From Eucalyptus grandis (lineage: Eukaryota > Streptophyta > Magnoliopsida > Myrtales > Myrtaceae), in the NCBI RefSeq assembly GCF_016545825.1, contig NC_052613.1:10044001-10108000 (forward strand): a stretch of DNA of 64,000 nt, written 5' to 3'. A model generated the notes under the pieces. That model saw only the letters and a list, made by a program, of their open reading frames with translations. It had not been told where the DNA came from and did not search any database. Shown here in pieces: positions 23,801 through 34,609 of this stretch (position 1 is its first letter; every line of letters starts with the position of its first letter). A program made the translations under genes and the position numbers.

Positions 23801-24731
23801 TGTTGGAGAAAACTCTTTTAATATTTTGAAATTGACAAAACTTATCCAAAGTCTATTTTGAAGACTTTCGGACTTTAATGCCATAGTTTGAAGATCGCCA
23901 GACTTTAAGTTCAAAGTCTGCCCACACTGATAAATTCCAAACTGAACGCTATAAAAAATGAAGACTAATCCAGACACAGGATTATCTTTATTTCTTCAAG
24001 AATTCGATTCGTATGGCTTATGGATGGCTTTTTGGTTGGATATAGCACTTACATGATTGACTATCTTTATTGGAATTAATTTCGATATTCAAATCTCTTG
24101 GAAGGCAAGTAAACTTGGAAAGTATCTACTTATGGAAACCAAAATCTTGATTGTATGGGCAAGCAAGATTGACATGCTTTCATCACAATTATCAAATGAC
24201 TCGAGATCTCCTTGATTGATTCTATCCAACAGGTAGATTGGAAGAATTCCTTTAGAAAATGTCAATGGTTGAGACGGCATGAAGGAGTATTTAAAGAAAA
24301 TGTCTTTAGTCATTCGAAGAGTGTGTGAAAGAAAAATTTCAAAGTCTGAAGCTTCCTAATTTCTTGCTATTTCGTTCATTGAGCTCAAATTTGTACTCAA
24401 AAGAGAGAAAAATTTATAGTGTGACTTTGTGAAAGAGAAGCAGACTTTTCACTGTGAAGTTGAGATCACAAAGCTGTAAAATCTCTTTTGTTTCTTAGTG
24501 GAATCTAACTAGTGAGCTGTTAGTGTGGGAGAGTAGACGTGGGCTTGATCTAAACCGAACCACTATAAATATTTTGTTCATATTATCTTCCTTGAACTTC
24601 TTTATTTTGTTGCTAGAGTCGGAACTTGTTTATAGTCTGTTATTTTCTAAAAGCAAATTACTTCTATTGAATCTTGCAAAATTATTTTTACACCTATTTA
24701 CCCCCTCTAGGTGTTGTTACTAGCACTTTCA
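23801..24731 (+). mobile_element. Copia-type LTR (5' LTR, 931 bp)
   Basis: Starts TGTTGGAG and ends ACTTTCA, followed directly by ATTGGTATCAGAGCA, the primer-binding site complementary to initiator-Met tRNA used by copia elements. A TATA box (TATAAATA) lies at 24,564. Residues 23,982-24,180 of this LTR match the spacer of the tandem array. No second LTR was found in the window, so the element is truncated at the 3' side. Confidence 0.75.
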
Positions 24732-24746
24732 ATTGGTATCAGAGCA
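24732..24746 (+). promoter_or_regulatory. Primer-binding site (tRNA-iMet)
   Basis: ATTGGTATCAGAGCA immediately after the LTR end, the usual copia primer-binding site. Confidence 0.8.
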
Positions 24747-24814
24747 TGTGTGCTTATTTTATTGAAGTGTTATGCTTCAAAGTTAAAGATCTATGATTAG
24801 TATTTTGACTCCAA

Positions 24815-25195
24815 GTTTGGTTGAAGGCTAAAAACAATACCAGACTTCCTTACTTTGATGGGAATGAGTATAATGTGTGGAAAAACAAGATGAAGGCATT
24901 CCTGAGATTGAAAGATCCCCTGGAATGGGATGTGGTAGAAAAAGGAATCAATCCCAAAGCTACATCAACCTTAGAAAGAGGAAAGGAAGCTGTAGATGCT
25001 GGTGAATTAACACAAGCAGAAATGACCAAGAGATGAGCTTTTAATGGTAAAGCCATCTACTCTTTATACTGTACTTTATCTCCTATTGAGTATAACCGAA
25101 TTTCTTCTTATAAAACAACTAAAGAAGTTTGGGATAGGTTGCCTGAAGAATGTGCATACAAATTGTCATGATCACAATGCTCATCCTCTGTTTTA
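24815..25195 (+). pseudogene. Copia gag N-terminus, decayed
   Basis: Open frame from 24,821 (NNTRLPYFDGNEYNVWKNKM, then FLRLKDPLEWDVVEKG), matching the N-terminus of copia Gag polyproteins, where F(D)GxNYxxWxxKM is typical. It stops at 25,034. The same frame continues past the stop with AFNGKAIYSLYCTLSPIEYN and TTKEVWDRL, the next conserved Gag block, and then decays. The rest of gag-pol is missing. Confidence 0.75.
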
Positions 25196-25199
25196 TGTT

Positions 25200-25898
25200 C
25201 TACCTGAAATGTTTTTAAGTGAATTGCTTGTTTTTAATAGTGGGGCATAATGATCTGTTTCACCGAGTTTCCTTTGCATAGGCGTAAAATTCATTTCTGC
25301 AAGAAAAAAAAAAGTTCAATATTCTTGCCCTTCCTACTAATTTCCAGAGTTATTTCCGAAGGGCGGTATTAGTTTTTGACCAAACTACCTTTGACCATGG
25401 TGGCTTCAAAAAGGGAACAATGAATTTATATGGGATGATAGACATTTTTTTTTAATGTAATTTTTCATTCAAAACAAATATGACAAGTAGAAATAATAGG
25501 CCATAAATGAGTTAGCACGCAATAAAACGAACGCAATTAATGAGAACCAAGTGTATGCTTTTGACAACGAGCATAATGTTAATTTGGATATGTCCATACT
25601 TCATATTGTCATGCTTGTGAAGGCATACTTGTCCTTGCAAGTTTCATTTTTCATTTTTATTGAAGCGGTCTCGGGTTTCAATTTGGACACAAGTTTACCT
25701 TCCAAATTAATCTATTAACTCTATAATGTCTTTGTTATAGCATAAATGAATGTGTCGAGGACATCTTTGATCAACATGTTCTTTTTTAATTCAAATATTA
25801 CATGCCCATCAAACGACAAGGTGCGTGCTTGCAAATTTCATTTACGGCGACTGAAATGTGGTATTAATAAGCACAATAATATTCTTCACAGAAAATAA

Positions 25899-25941
<43 letters not shown>

Positions 25942-26020
25942 CAATAGAATGTAGAAATGATCACTAAATCCTGGATCACTAAAAACTTAAAAAAAAAAAC
26001 AAAAAAGTCATAAACTAGAT
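25200..26020. other. AT-rich intergenic DNA
   Basis: No gene or clear element end seen. Contains the dinucleotide repeat listed separately. Confidence 0.5.
25903..25939. repeat. (AT)n microsatellite
   Basis: About 18 AT repeats. Confidence 0.95.
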
Positions 26021-26792
26021 TCAGTCAACACCGTAGGAGCACGATGGAAGACTATGGGATGGGAGACTATCGCTGGTTACTGAATTACCTCCGGTGACTA
26101 GGCTCCCCTCAGTCGTGGAATTCGCAAATGCAATCCTCAGATTGTCGCAGTGAGCTTTGATGCGGTGGTAGCTTTTCTTCCACCAAGACCTGAACACGTA
26201 CCTGCCCTGCATCCTCAGGCCCAACCCGACAGCCATCGTACCTACGGACCTCCGCTTTCGATCCATATCCTCGACTGCCTCCTCCTCCTCCTCCTCCTCC
26301 TCTCCGTAGGCCACACCTTCGTCATCATCCTCGCATGTATTACTACCCTCTCACCACCCCACAGGTCGAATGGCTCTGCTGACACCACTGCCAAGGTCTG
26401 CGCTACATCCCAGTGGTAGTAGACGAAGGACTTGACCTCACGAAAGAAGAAGTCCTCGTATCTCACTCGTTTCTCCGCCAAGAAGGCGGCTCTCTAAGTA
26501 GCCCTGTTGGATGCAGGAACCGTGAACTTAGACACGTTTAGGCCAGCGACTCTCAATGTGGGGTATTCAGATCCGCTCACAGTGCAAAGGAACAAGATCA
26601 TAGCTGATAACACTATCAAACTGGTCATCACAGCAGTCAGCACTATACAGCGAATGGAAGATCTACATCGTGGCATCAGATTTGAAAGGGGGCGTGCAAT
26701 TGAGGCGGGTGGGGACAGTGAGGATGGTTAGATGCGTCGCGTTCATCCAGCCGATGTTTGCTCAGCAGAGGATGAGAGGCGGGGTACGCCAT
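26021..26792 (-). pseudogene. NDR1/HIN1-like (LEA_2) protein, broken
   Basis: Read leftward from ATG at 26,792 (MAYPASHPLLSK, a proline-rich cytosolic N-terminus). After a frame change comes a membrane segment (IVLTAVMTSLIVLSAMILFL, 26,494-26,676), then PTLRVAGLNVSKFTV, the start of a LEA_2-type domain. After a stop and frame change follow VRYEDFFFREVKSFVYYHW and an LSAEPFD-like stretch. A Glu-rich run is coded by a GAG repeat, then LRMQGRYVFRSWWKKSYHRI and HCDNLRIAFANS. The layout (short N-terminus, one TM helix, extracellular beta domain, RFRSGxWKxRxxxLRVxC-like end) fits the plant NHL family. At least two disruptions (near 26,680 and 26,480) make it a pseudogene unless unseen introns restore it. 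Confidence 0.6.
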
Positions 26793-26819
26793 GGCCACTG
26801 TTGTCGGGGCAGAATGCGG

Positions 26820-27540
26820 AGGAGCCATGGAAAGAGGAAGAGGGCTGAAAGTGAGAAACTTGGCATAAAATGTAGAATAATGATGGGGTGTGCTCCCTCA
26901 ACTACAAGATTTTTCAAGGAAATTGTCCGGTTTCCTTGGAAAAACTGGTGAATCCAACTCGGTAGGATTCTTTAGTTAAAAATAAATAAATAAAATAAAA
27001 ATCTTAGGGAACTGAAAAAAGCTTTATTGAAAGCATCATAAGCATGACATATTTGGCATTCCATGTAGAAAGACTAGTTTAAAGATCTTTATTATAAGAC
27101 AAAAAAACTTAGGATATCTATTGCCAACGCCACCATGCAAAACATTTTTCACATTTGCAGTCATGAAAAATAAATATATTCATCATTTAACAAAATAAAC
27201 ACAATTACCAAAATCAATGCTTAAATCCTATTTATACAACTTAATGTATCGATAAATTCAACTTGAGCCAAAACAATCCAAGTTAAACTCAAAAACCAAT
27301 TCACGATCATTTTGTAACCAACCAAAATTGAAATTTATTTAGATATTTCTACTATATTGAATTAGTTTGATTAAATTTTTTGCCTTTCTTCCCTTGTTTT
27401 ATATTTTGTAATTCTAGCAAAGTTTGCATACTTTTTGTTTAGTTTGAAGCAAAGTTATTATTAGTTTTATTGTGTATCTATGAATATTTTCTATTTGAAA
27501 TCACCACAAAACCTATCTTCTTAATAGAAAAACCAAAGAA
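26820..27540. other. AT-rich intergenic DNA
   Basis: No coding signal or repeat structure recognised. Confidence 0.5.
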
Positions 27541-27559
27541 CCACTTACGGTGAAATGTA

Positions 27560-27770
27560 TCCTGTCACAGAGTCAAATTTCGATGAAACATTTGTTTGGC
27601 ACGTCCTATGGGACAACTTGTGGTTCACTTTAAGGAAATTCAATGCCAAGAACAATGAATCATCGAGAGCTTGACAATGCCATAGGTAACAATCCTATTG
27701 GTAGTGATAGGCTATGCATCTCAAATCTCCAGCCGTTAGCTGAGAGGCAAAAGAAGGCCAACGCAACGTG
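27560..27770 (+). mobile_element. Possible Ty3/gypsy leader fragment
   Basis: TTTGGCACGTCCTATGGGAC followed by AACTTG resembles the TTGGCGCCGTCTGTGGGAA context that follows the 5' LTR in some plant gypsy elements, and a short frame beginning near 27,644 follows. No gag or pol domain is recognisable. Confidence 0.3.
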
Positions 27771-27773
27771 GCA

Positions 27774-28389
27774 GATGTGATATTCTGAAATTTGACCCAT
27801 TTCGAAATATATGAAATGGTTATTTCATTAATGCATTGATAGTTAATTTACTCTGAACTAATCACTCATAAGTTAACTAATTTATTTGATGATACCGTAA
27901 ATGGGCTAAAATGCGAATGATCAGAGAATTCAATCAAGGATAGATCGTTTGACCATAAGGATCGACGATGAACAATACTACACTGTTACAAGTCAATTAG
28001 TGAACGGATATAAATCGATTCGATACTCCATCCTCATCTTCATCCTTGTTGTCCTCATTGTTTCGCAAGTTCTTTTATATGAGGGAGACGACGGTGTCCA
28101 CTATATTGACTGCCGCCGGTCAAGTCTTATTTTCAGTACTTTAGGCCTGAGCAATTTCTGTCGTGAAAAAGATGGCAAGCTATTGCTTCCTAACTAAAGA
28201 TCCAATGTGGGTCATCATCATCGTAAATCACAAGAGACAGTCTCGATTTAGCTTGCCAAGGAGTTGTGGCCCTTTTTGACCTAGTGATTTTACTGAAGTT
28301 GCACTTTGGGCTGATGATATGTATATCATTTTTGTTTCTGTTACGTTCTTTTGTTAATTTTACCTATACATGATTGAGAAATCCCAACA
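27774..28389 (+). mobile_element. Candidate LTR with primer-binding site
   Basis: A segment starting TGTGATATTCTGAAATTTG and ending ATCCCAACA is followed at 28,390 by GTGGTATCAGAGCC, a Met-tRNA-type primer-binding site. The start position is a guess. The DNA downstream (28,400-29,000) holds no recognisable gag, so this would be a relic or a non-autonomous element. Confidence 0.4.
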
Positions 28390-28403
28390 GTGGTATCAGA
28401 GCC

Positions 28404-29640
28404 AACCTTAGGCGTTTTTCATTTGTTTAATTGATTTATAGTTCAAAGATATTTTGGCATTCTAATGGCCAATTTATTTTTGTTAAGAGCTTGCTCTTAT
28501 GTGGCCTATAGAGGTTAATTAATGTATGTGATAAATTTAATCAACTAAGCAAAAATTAGAACTAAATCAATTTTGAATAAAAAATCCGTAACTTGTTATA
28601 CTTTGTGTTTATGTCCTGCGAATGATTCGTGATTGTGAATTTAAAGTTGACAACACAACTTCCGTTCGGAATCATACTCGTGAAATTTGTTTCATCGATA
28701 TTGATATCTTGACATGGTTTGCGTTGTTTGACTTTAAATTTGATTAAATGCAGAATTTTATCTATGCCTTCCGGAGCTTTAAATTTTGAATCTATGGCTT
28801 GTAAGGAAGGGCGGTGATCATGGAAAAATCCATAATTGTTGTGATTGTTGGATGGATGAATGTATAATGATTATGGGTATCCTTTTTGGGATGTAATTAT
28901 TAAATGGAGGCTGCGTCCTTCCTTTCATTTTATTTTAATTTTTTATGTAATGTAATTTTAGCCCATGTACTTGTGCAAAGATTAAACTAAGCCTATAAAT
29001 ACCTGTTTTGATCTCAATAATGGTCAATTCTCTCTTTTACCAACAACGAAGTCTATCTCCAGTCTGACCAAGAGCAGGTCAAAATGTCGGGGTAGGGGAT
29101 TGACAAGAATCTACTCTGTTGGCTCGACCCAAAATGATTGGGTTAAGTAGGAATTTCACGCTAATTGAGACGTAAGATCCCAGTAGTTTTGCAACTCGAT
29201 CATCCGTTGGGATCCTCTGATCCAATTTAATTTATCAACACATAAATCAAAGACTCCATTTCTGATGTGCTACGAGCCTGGGGCTTCATTTGCACGCTTT
29301 GTTCAACATATCTTCCCATTTTGACTACAAACTGTCTATAAGGAAATCAATAATCATGGATGATAAAAGGCTAAACTTATTCTAATAGATGAAACTCATT
29401 ATATTAATCCCATCCTATACTTGTTTGTCGATTAAACAAAATAACGATTCATATATTGAGATTAGCACAGACCAATATTATAATTCTCTCCCATTCCATC
29501 TAAAATTTCAAGTTCATTTTACTGGGAAAGAAACCATTTTTTTTTGTTGAAAAAATATCATCTCACTGATAAAATTCCCAAAAGTGTATGAGACATCTAG
29601 ACACACTATATTCATCAAATGCATTTAACGGTACAAAAAT
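28404..29640. other. Repeat-like AT-rich DNA, no gene seen
   Basis: Contains a TATA-like CCTATAAATACC at about 28,991 and GGTAGGGGATTGACAAG near 29,091, which may belong to another LTR, but no element end can be defined. Confidence 0.35.
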
Positions 29641-29650
29641 ATTTCAAGTG

Positions 29651-29658
29651 TATAAATA
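29651..29658 (+). promoter_or_regulatory. TATA box
   Basis: TATAAATA, 92 bp upstream of the ATG at 29,743. Confidence 0.5.
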
Positions 29659-29742
29659 GTGACAAGTAATGCACGCTTCATTGCATAGACCTCTCTATCT
29701 AGCAAAATCATCACTCTATCAAAACCTAAACCCAAAGAAATC

Positions 29743-29794
29743 ATGAAGCAAGCCTCTAAGTTGATGTTGGTCTTCTTCTTGCTGACTCTAATTT
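29743..29794 (+). pseudogene. Orphan first exon with signal peptide
   Basis: ATG in good context after a C/A-rich leader (AAACCTAAACCCAAAGAAATC). It codes MKQASKLMLVFFLLTLI, a typical secretory signal peptide, and then meets a splice donor (ATTT|GTAACTCTCTCT). Small secreted cysteine-rich peptides of plants (defensin-like and similar) have an intron at this point. No cysteine-rich second exon was found in the next kilobase, so it is a truncated gene or one with a distant exon 2. Unspliced reading adds about 40 residues of no known kind. Confidence 0.45.
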
Positions 29795-29829
29795 GTAACT
29801 CTCTCTCTCTCTCTTTCAATTATGAAACC

Positions 29830-30670
29830 CTAATGCATGATTTTTTTATGTATTTTTATGCAATTGATATCAACTTGTTAATTGTTAGAAGGATATTTAA
29901 TATTTTCATTTCATAAGCTAACGCAAGGTTAAGGAAGTACAAGGAATGCACATTTATTTGATTAACTTTGTAATTACTTTTCTTAATATACATGGCGTGT
30001 GCTATTTTAAAATATATATCTCCCAAAAAGAAAAACAGAATGACGAAAATATCCTTGTCGACACCCGAATTTTTATCAACATTTTAAATATCCACTTATT
30101 TTGAAAAAAAAAAAAAAGACGAAAAGAAATCGTGTGGGCCGGTCACTTAGCAAAGTTTTCAACCTTCTAAGCCCCTCCTTCCATTAGTCCAACCCATCTC
30201 TTTTAATTCCCTTGGCCCACCTCTTTATTCTTTTTTTAGCCCATCTCCTCTCGTACTTCATTGGCCCATCACAGAACCAAACAAAAGAAAGCCCAGCCCC
30301 AGCTTTTCTTTCTTCCCCCCACGCCCGCGACCTCTTCCTCGATGAGCATGCTGTGACAAAACCAAAATGAGGGAGAAAAAGGGGAAGGTGACGAGCTGCG
30401 TCCGCGGGCGCCCCGTGACGCAAAGGAAAGACAGCGCCAGTGACGAGAGTGAAATCGGGGGAGCCTTCTACAATGCATGAGCTGGCATTGGGGATGGGGA
30501 CGTGTAACAAAAAGATGCTCGAGCAAGGGGTGATTGAGTAGTAGTAGAAGTTTTACCACGTCAGCCCAAAATGACGTCATTTTTGCATTATTTGGTTACG
30601 TTAACATGCAAAACGGTGTCGTTTTGGGCTCACTTTGTCGAAAAAATGCCATGTCAACCTTTTCGCCGAA
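29830..30670. other. Intergenic; GC-rich patch without clear gene
   Basis: 30,120-30,560 is less AT-rich and holds minus-strand frames of 100 or so codons with no recognisable domain and repeated GGCCCA motifs. 30,545-30,640 has palindromic TGACGTCA and AAAACGGTGTCGTTTTG, common in plant repeats. No gene is called. Confidence 0.4.
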
Positions 30671-30675
30671 CTTTG

Positions 30676-30812
30676 GCTAGAGTGGCACCTAAGTGATCCA
30701 TTTTTATTCAAATGTGGCACTTAAGTGTACCTTTCGTAAATTATAGTACTTAAGTATTCATTTGTGTCAAGTTATGTCACTTGAAGCGTTCTTTTGCCAA
30801 ATTTGGCGTGAA
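30676..30812 (+). repeat. Degenerate ~31-bp tandem repeat
   Basis: Four copies built around GTGGCACYTAAGTG begin near 30,682, 30,714, 30,745 and 30,775. Confidence 0.5.
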
Positions 30813-30819
30813 AGGAGAG

Positions 30820-31800
30820 AGGTGCTAATCCGAGAGAAAAAGAGGGGTGCGGCCATTGCAGAGGGGGACGCGGATTGTCGCTTTTTGGAGTCCGAGCAAG
30901 TTCTTCTTGGGACTGGGCTGGGACTGACTGACCGACTGGGACAGACGGGCAGATAGTCTCCATGCACGTTCAAGGTGCATTGGCTGGTATTTTACTAATT
31001 AATAAACTAAAGTCTCGAAACTAAGTAATAATTAATTGAATATCTGCAACATAGCCAGCTATTTTTTTTTTTTTTATCATGCCCATTGATCAAATTGTAT
31101 TTAATAGCAACATTTGATTTAATATATTCCGTACCATATTTGTGCTATGTTTCCAAAATAAATTAATTAAATTATCTCTGAGAGATGTTTTCGGATCGGT
31201 AAAATTATAAAGACGTCTTTTAGTTCTAACTTATATCCAATCATGGACTTAAATTGATAACATTGTTAATTTGAGTTGTTAGGGAATTGTCCGTTTGTTC
31301 TTCAATCTTGATAATAATTTAGGTTGTTGGGAAATTATCCGTTTGTTCTTTAATCTATTTTAAGTGATGTGGATAGAAGGCCGAATCTGGTTGTCACATT
31401 CTTGGCAATCAAACTTATATTTGCCAATGAAACGCAAAAAAATTTGAGGACATAGTTCACGAGCGATATTTATAAATTTCTTCATAGTTAAAAAATAAAA
31501 TTAGTTTAGTCTCGATTTTTCTCTTTGCTCTTTTTTTTTTTTTTTTTTTATCCTTATCCAAATCTAGTTTAGTCTCGATTTCCGCATGGAGATGGGAACG
31601 AACCAACGAATGAAAATTCCTCTCGCTGAATATGGATTTGAATAAATAATTTGCTTTCTTTGAACAGGTCCGCGAAAGGACGGAAAAGGAAATTTCAAAA
31701 TAAATCGAGAAAGGAAAATAATAACTCGTACATGATTAATTTGCCTAAAAATATGTGTTATCAAGACGAATTTGATTAGTTAACATAAAAAAATGACGTA
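30820..31800. other. AT-rich intergenic DNA
   Basis: No gene recognised. The plus-strand frame at 30,762-30,956 has no family features. TTAGGTTGTTGGGAAATT and GAGTTGTTAGGGAATT (31,270-31,340) form a short direct duplication. Confidence 0.45.
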
Positions 31801-31804
31801 TTTT

Positions 31805-31807
<3 letters not shown>

Positions 31808-31862
<55 letters not shown>
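31808..31862. repeat. (GA)n microsatellite
   Basis: About 27 GA repeats. Confidence 0.95.
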
Positions 31863-31863
<1 letters not shown>

Positions 31864-32083
31864 GAATATGGATATAGTGAAGATCAAGCAAATCCTCAAG
31901 CCAAGCAAGCAATAGTAGAAGATATCTATAAAGAAGATCAAAAGCGGTTTTCAAACATGGTATCATGGATGATTGAGTAGCAGCCCATCTAGAGTAGATT
32001 CTATCTAAATCGACGACCCTAAACAGACATTTGGCCAAGCAAAGATCATGAAAATTTGCAAGTTCATTTCACAAGATTAAATG

Positions 32084-32086
<3 letters not shown>

Positions 32087-32114
<28 letters not shown>
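32087..32114. repeat. (AT)n microsatellite
   Basis: About 14 AT repeats. Confidence 0.95.
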
Positions 32115-34600
32115 TGAAGATAAAGAGATATGCAAGTGCTATTCTCTACTTAATCATGTGATTTAGCAACATCATTAATTTGTGAATAAAAAACCCAAAA
32201 GCCAAATTTAAGCGGGTGGTCCAGTACAGATTTTTTGGGTGGGATTTAACCCTATTCAACCACATACTTCTAGTAAAAATATGATGACTTGAAAGAAACA
32301 ATAATGACGCTTATAAATACCATTCGTACTAAGCTAACCAAAGAAGCAAGAGAGACCGCAAAGCAATTTAGCACGAAGTAATTCACGAAGCTTCAGACTG
32401 CATGAGCTCAACATTTATGGCTCTCTCCCTGTGGCATGATTTCATCCTAATTCGAGATAAGATAAAGTTGAGTAAATTTAATCAAATTTTTCGTACTCTT
32501 AGGCCAAGAAGAATTTGATTGGAGGAACTTTCCTCTCTCACCAACCATGTTCAAATTGTTCTAGGCAGTGATCTCCTTAATAGGCCAAAGATAAAGATTC
32601 AGATGGGCGACTCTATGAGCTTCTAATCTTGGATATAAAAGTAGGGTAACGACATTTATAGTTTCATGAACTTTGACTAAATATTTAATATAGTCTTTAA
32701 ATTTTTAAGTTGTACAATATAATCTTTGAATTTTTAATTTGTTTAATGTTATTATCATTATTATAAGAGGAAAACAGTTGGGTCGTTGGGAGGAGTGGCC
32801 ATTGGCCAGTGAGGAATGGGGGAAGGGGGGCCCGTGTATGAGCTGGCCAACGCCATGCAAGTTTGTGCAAAATGTACCGGAGCTACGTGAATGGGAGTGC
32901 GCACGTGCGCATCCACGAGGGCATGTGCGGCGGCCCCGCCCCCACGCGACGCTTCCCCATCTGAATCTGAAGCGGCGGACGGTCAAAGCAACCCTCTCTC
33001 TTCCACGTGTAAGCCCTGGAAAACTAAATAGAAAACAAGGAAATAAAAAGAAAAAAACAAAAAGAGGAAGGGCTTTTGCTTATTATTTCAGATACGAGGA
33101 GGCTGTTGGTCAGGAATGAAACCCAAGAGAGCCGATACCGGCGGACCCTTTGGCCTGGGGGACTCCCCACCACAGAAGATGGATTAGATTCATTAATCTC
33201 TTCTTAAATAAACACATTAACCTTAATTATCGCGACAAACATGTACTTTCAGCGGCAACCACCAAAAAAAAAAAAAAAAAAAAAAAAACTCGAAGGGGGA
33301 TTGCCTCAGCCCGATTGGTGAGGGCACCATCAAACATGATGCGCACGAGATGTCCTATGCATTGAAGCTAAAGAATCAACTCAGCACGTGATAGCTTAAT
33401 AGCGCTGCATGTACGTTTGATGATTCTTTGGTGCTTCTTGTGGAAATTGTAGAGGTGCATCCTATTTGCTATCCAGGGACCTTGATGGGCCGCACCCAAT
33501 CCCGATCGAGCTCGCTTGGCCTGAAGAGCGAAATGGGCGAGCTTGGATAGGGGGATTTTAAGATGTGGAACATGTCTGAGATGTTGGTTGCCTAGCTTCC
33601 TTTAGTTGGTGCCTTTTCATGACAATTTTTGAAGTTTGGGTTGTACCGAACAATTCAACCTAGTATCCATCAAGTCACCGATTCGGTCCACACCCTTTTA
33701 CCTTAGATAAGTTAATTAAAATCAACCGAAATTGGCCTTGCTGGTCAAACTGTTTTGGTATGAATTGGATCGGACCAATCTATTTTGAATAATTGTTGAA
33801 CTTCACAAAGTAAGTAGTGTTGTAGAGGGTATGGTTCGAACTCTAATTTCTTGAACACCATTCATTCACTTTACGATCAAAACTGAATAGAGCTTTTGCC
33901 CTATAACTAGAAAACGACTAAGTTTTTAATAAAAGGTTCAAATAAACACAAGGTGAGATTCTACCCCATGACCTCCAAAATGGATGGAGGCGATTTTACT
34001 AACTTGACTATACTTTATATACTAGTTGTTTTTCAAGTCATTCTATTGTTTGGTTGAAATTGCCTATTGTTGCTCTCGTTGATATGAGGTATGTAAAAAT
34101 TATCGCTTGAACTGGGAACCACTTGGATTAGATGGAATTGGTTGATTGGGTTCAATTCTTGAGAGTGTTGATCCGGTTCCTAATTCTTAAAAATAGAATT
34201 GGTGTTCAAACGGTTGGTTCCCAGTTCCAAGGGAGAATAGGATTGGACCGACTACATATACTTATTATTATTTTTTTTATTTCTTCAAAAAAATTAATTG
34301 GATTAGTTCATTGTTTTTTGAGGAAATAAGAGCTTGTAATTGGACAATAAAATATTCAAATGGAAGCATAGGATTTGTCTCAAGTTTTGCATTTGTTCTT
34401 GATCATGTGTTGGACAATAAGATATTTGGATAGAAACATGAAAAAAAATAGTGACCGATTCAATTGAACGGGACCGAAAACCGATTACTCCCATTTGGCA
34501 TGATTTTCAAGACATTGCTTCACATAAATATATTAAGGGGTGCACATGCTAATCTGCATTATTCTTTAGAATAGAAAAAGTTTGACCTACATGACTCTAT
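32115..34600. other. Intergenic; no supported gene
   Basis: 32,770-33,020 is GC-rich with a G-box (CACGTG at about 33,004) and could be a promoter fragment, but no exon follows. 33,640-34,500 looks like a dispersed repeat rich in GGTTCCCAGTTCC-type motifs. A long A-run lies at 33,266-33,288. Confidence 0.4.
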
Positions 34601-34609
34601 GAGATTGAT

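Noticed and set aside
27949..28197. 82-codon frame with a hydrophobic stretch
   Set aside because: Lies inside a candidate LTR; probably chance.
30184..30580. 100-codon minus-strand frames in the GC-rich patch
   Set aside because: Two overlapping frames of equal length, no recognisable motif, no splice or promoter support.
30545..30640. Palindromic TGACGTCA / AAAACGGTGTCGTTTTG as regulatory sites
   Set aside because: Such palindromes are common in dispersed plant repeats and no nearby gene would be their target.
32739..33119. 126-codon plus-strand ORF
   Set aside because: Composition follows local GC content, ends in a Lys-rich low-complexity tail, and no homologous family was recognised.
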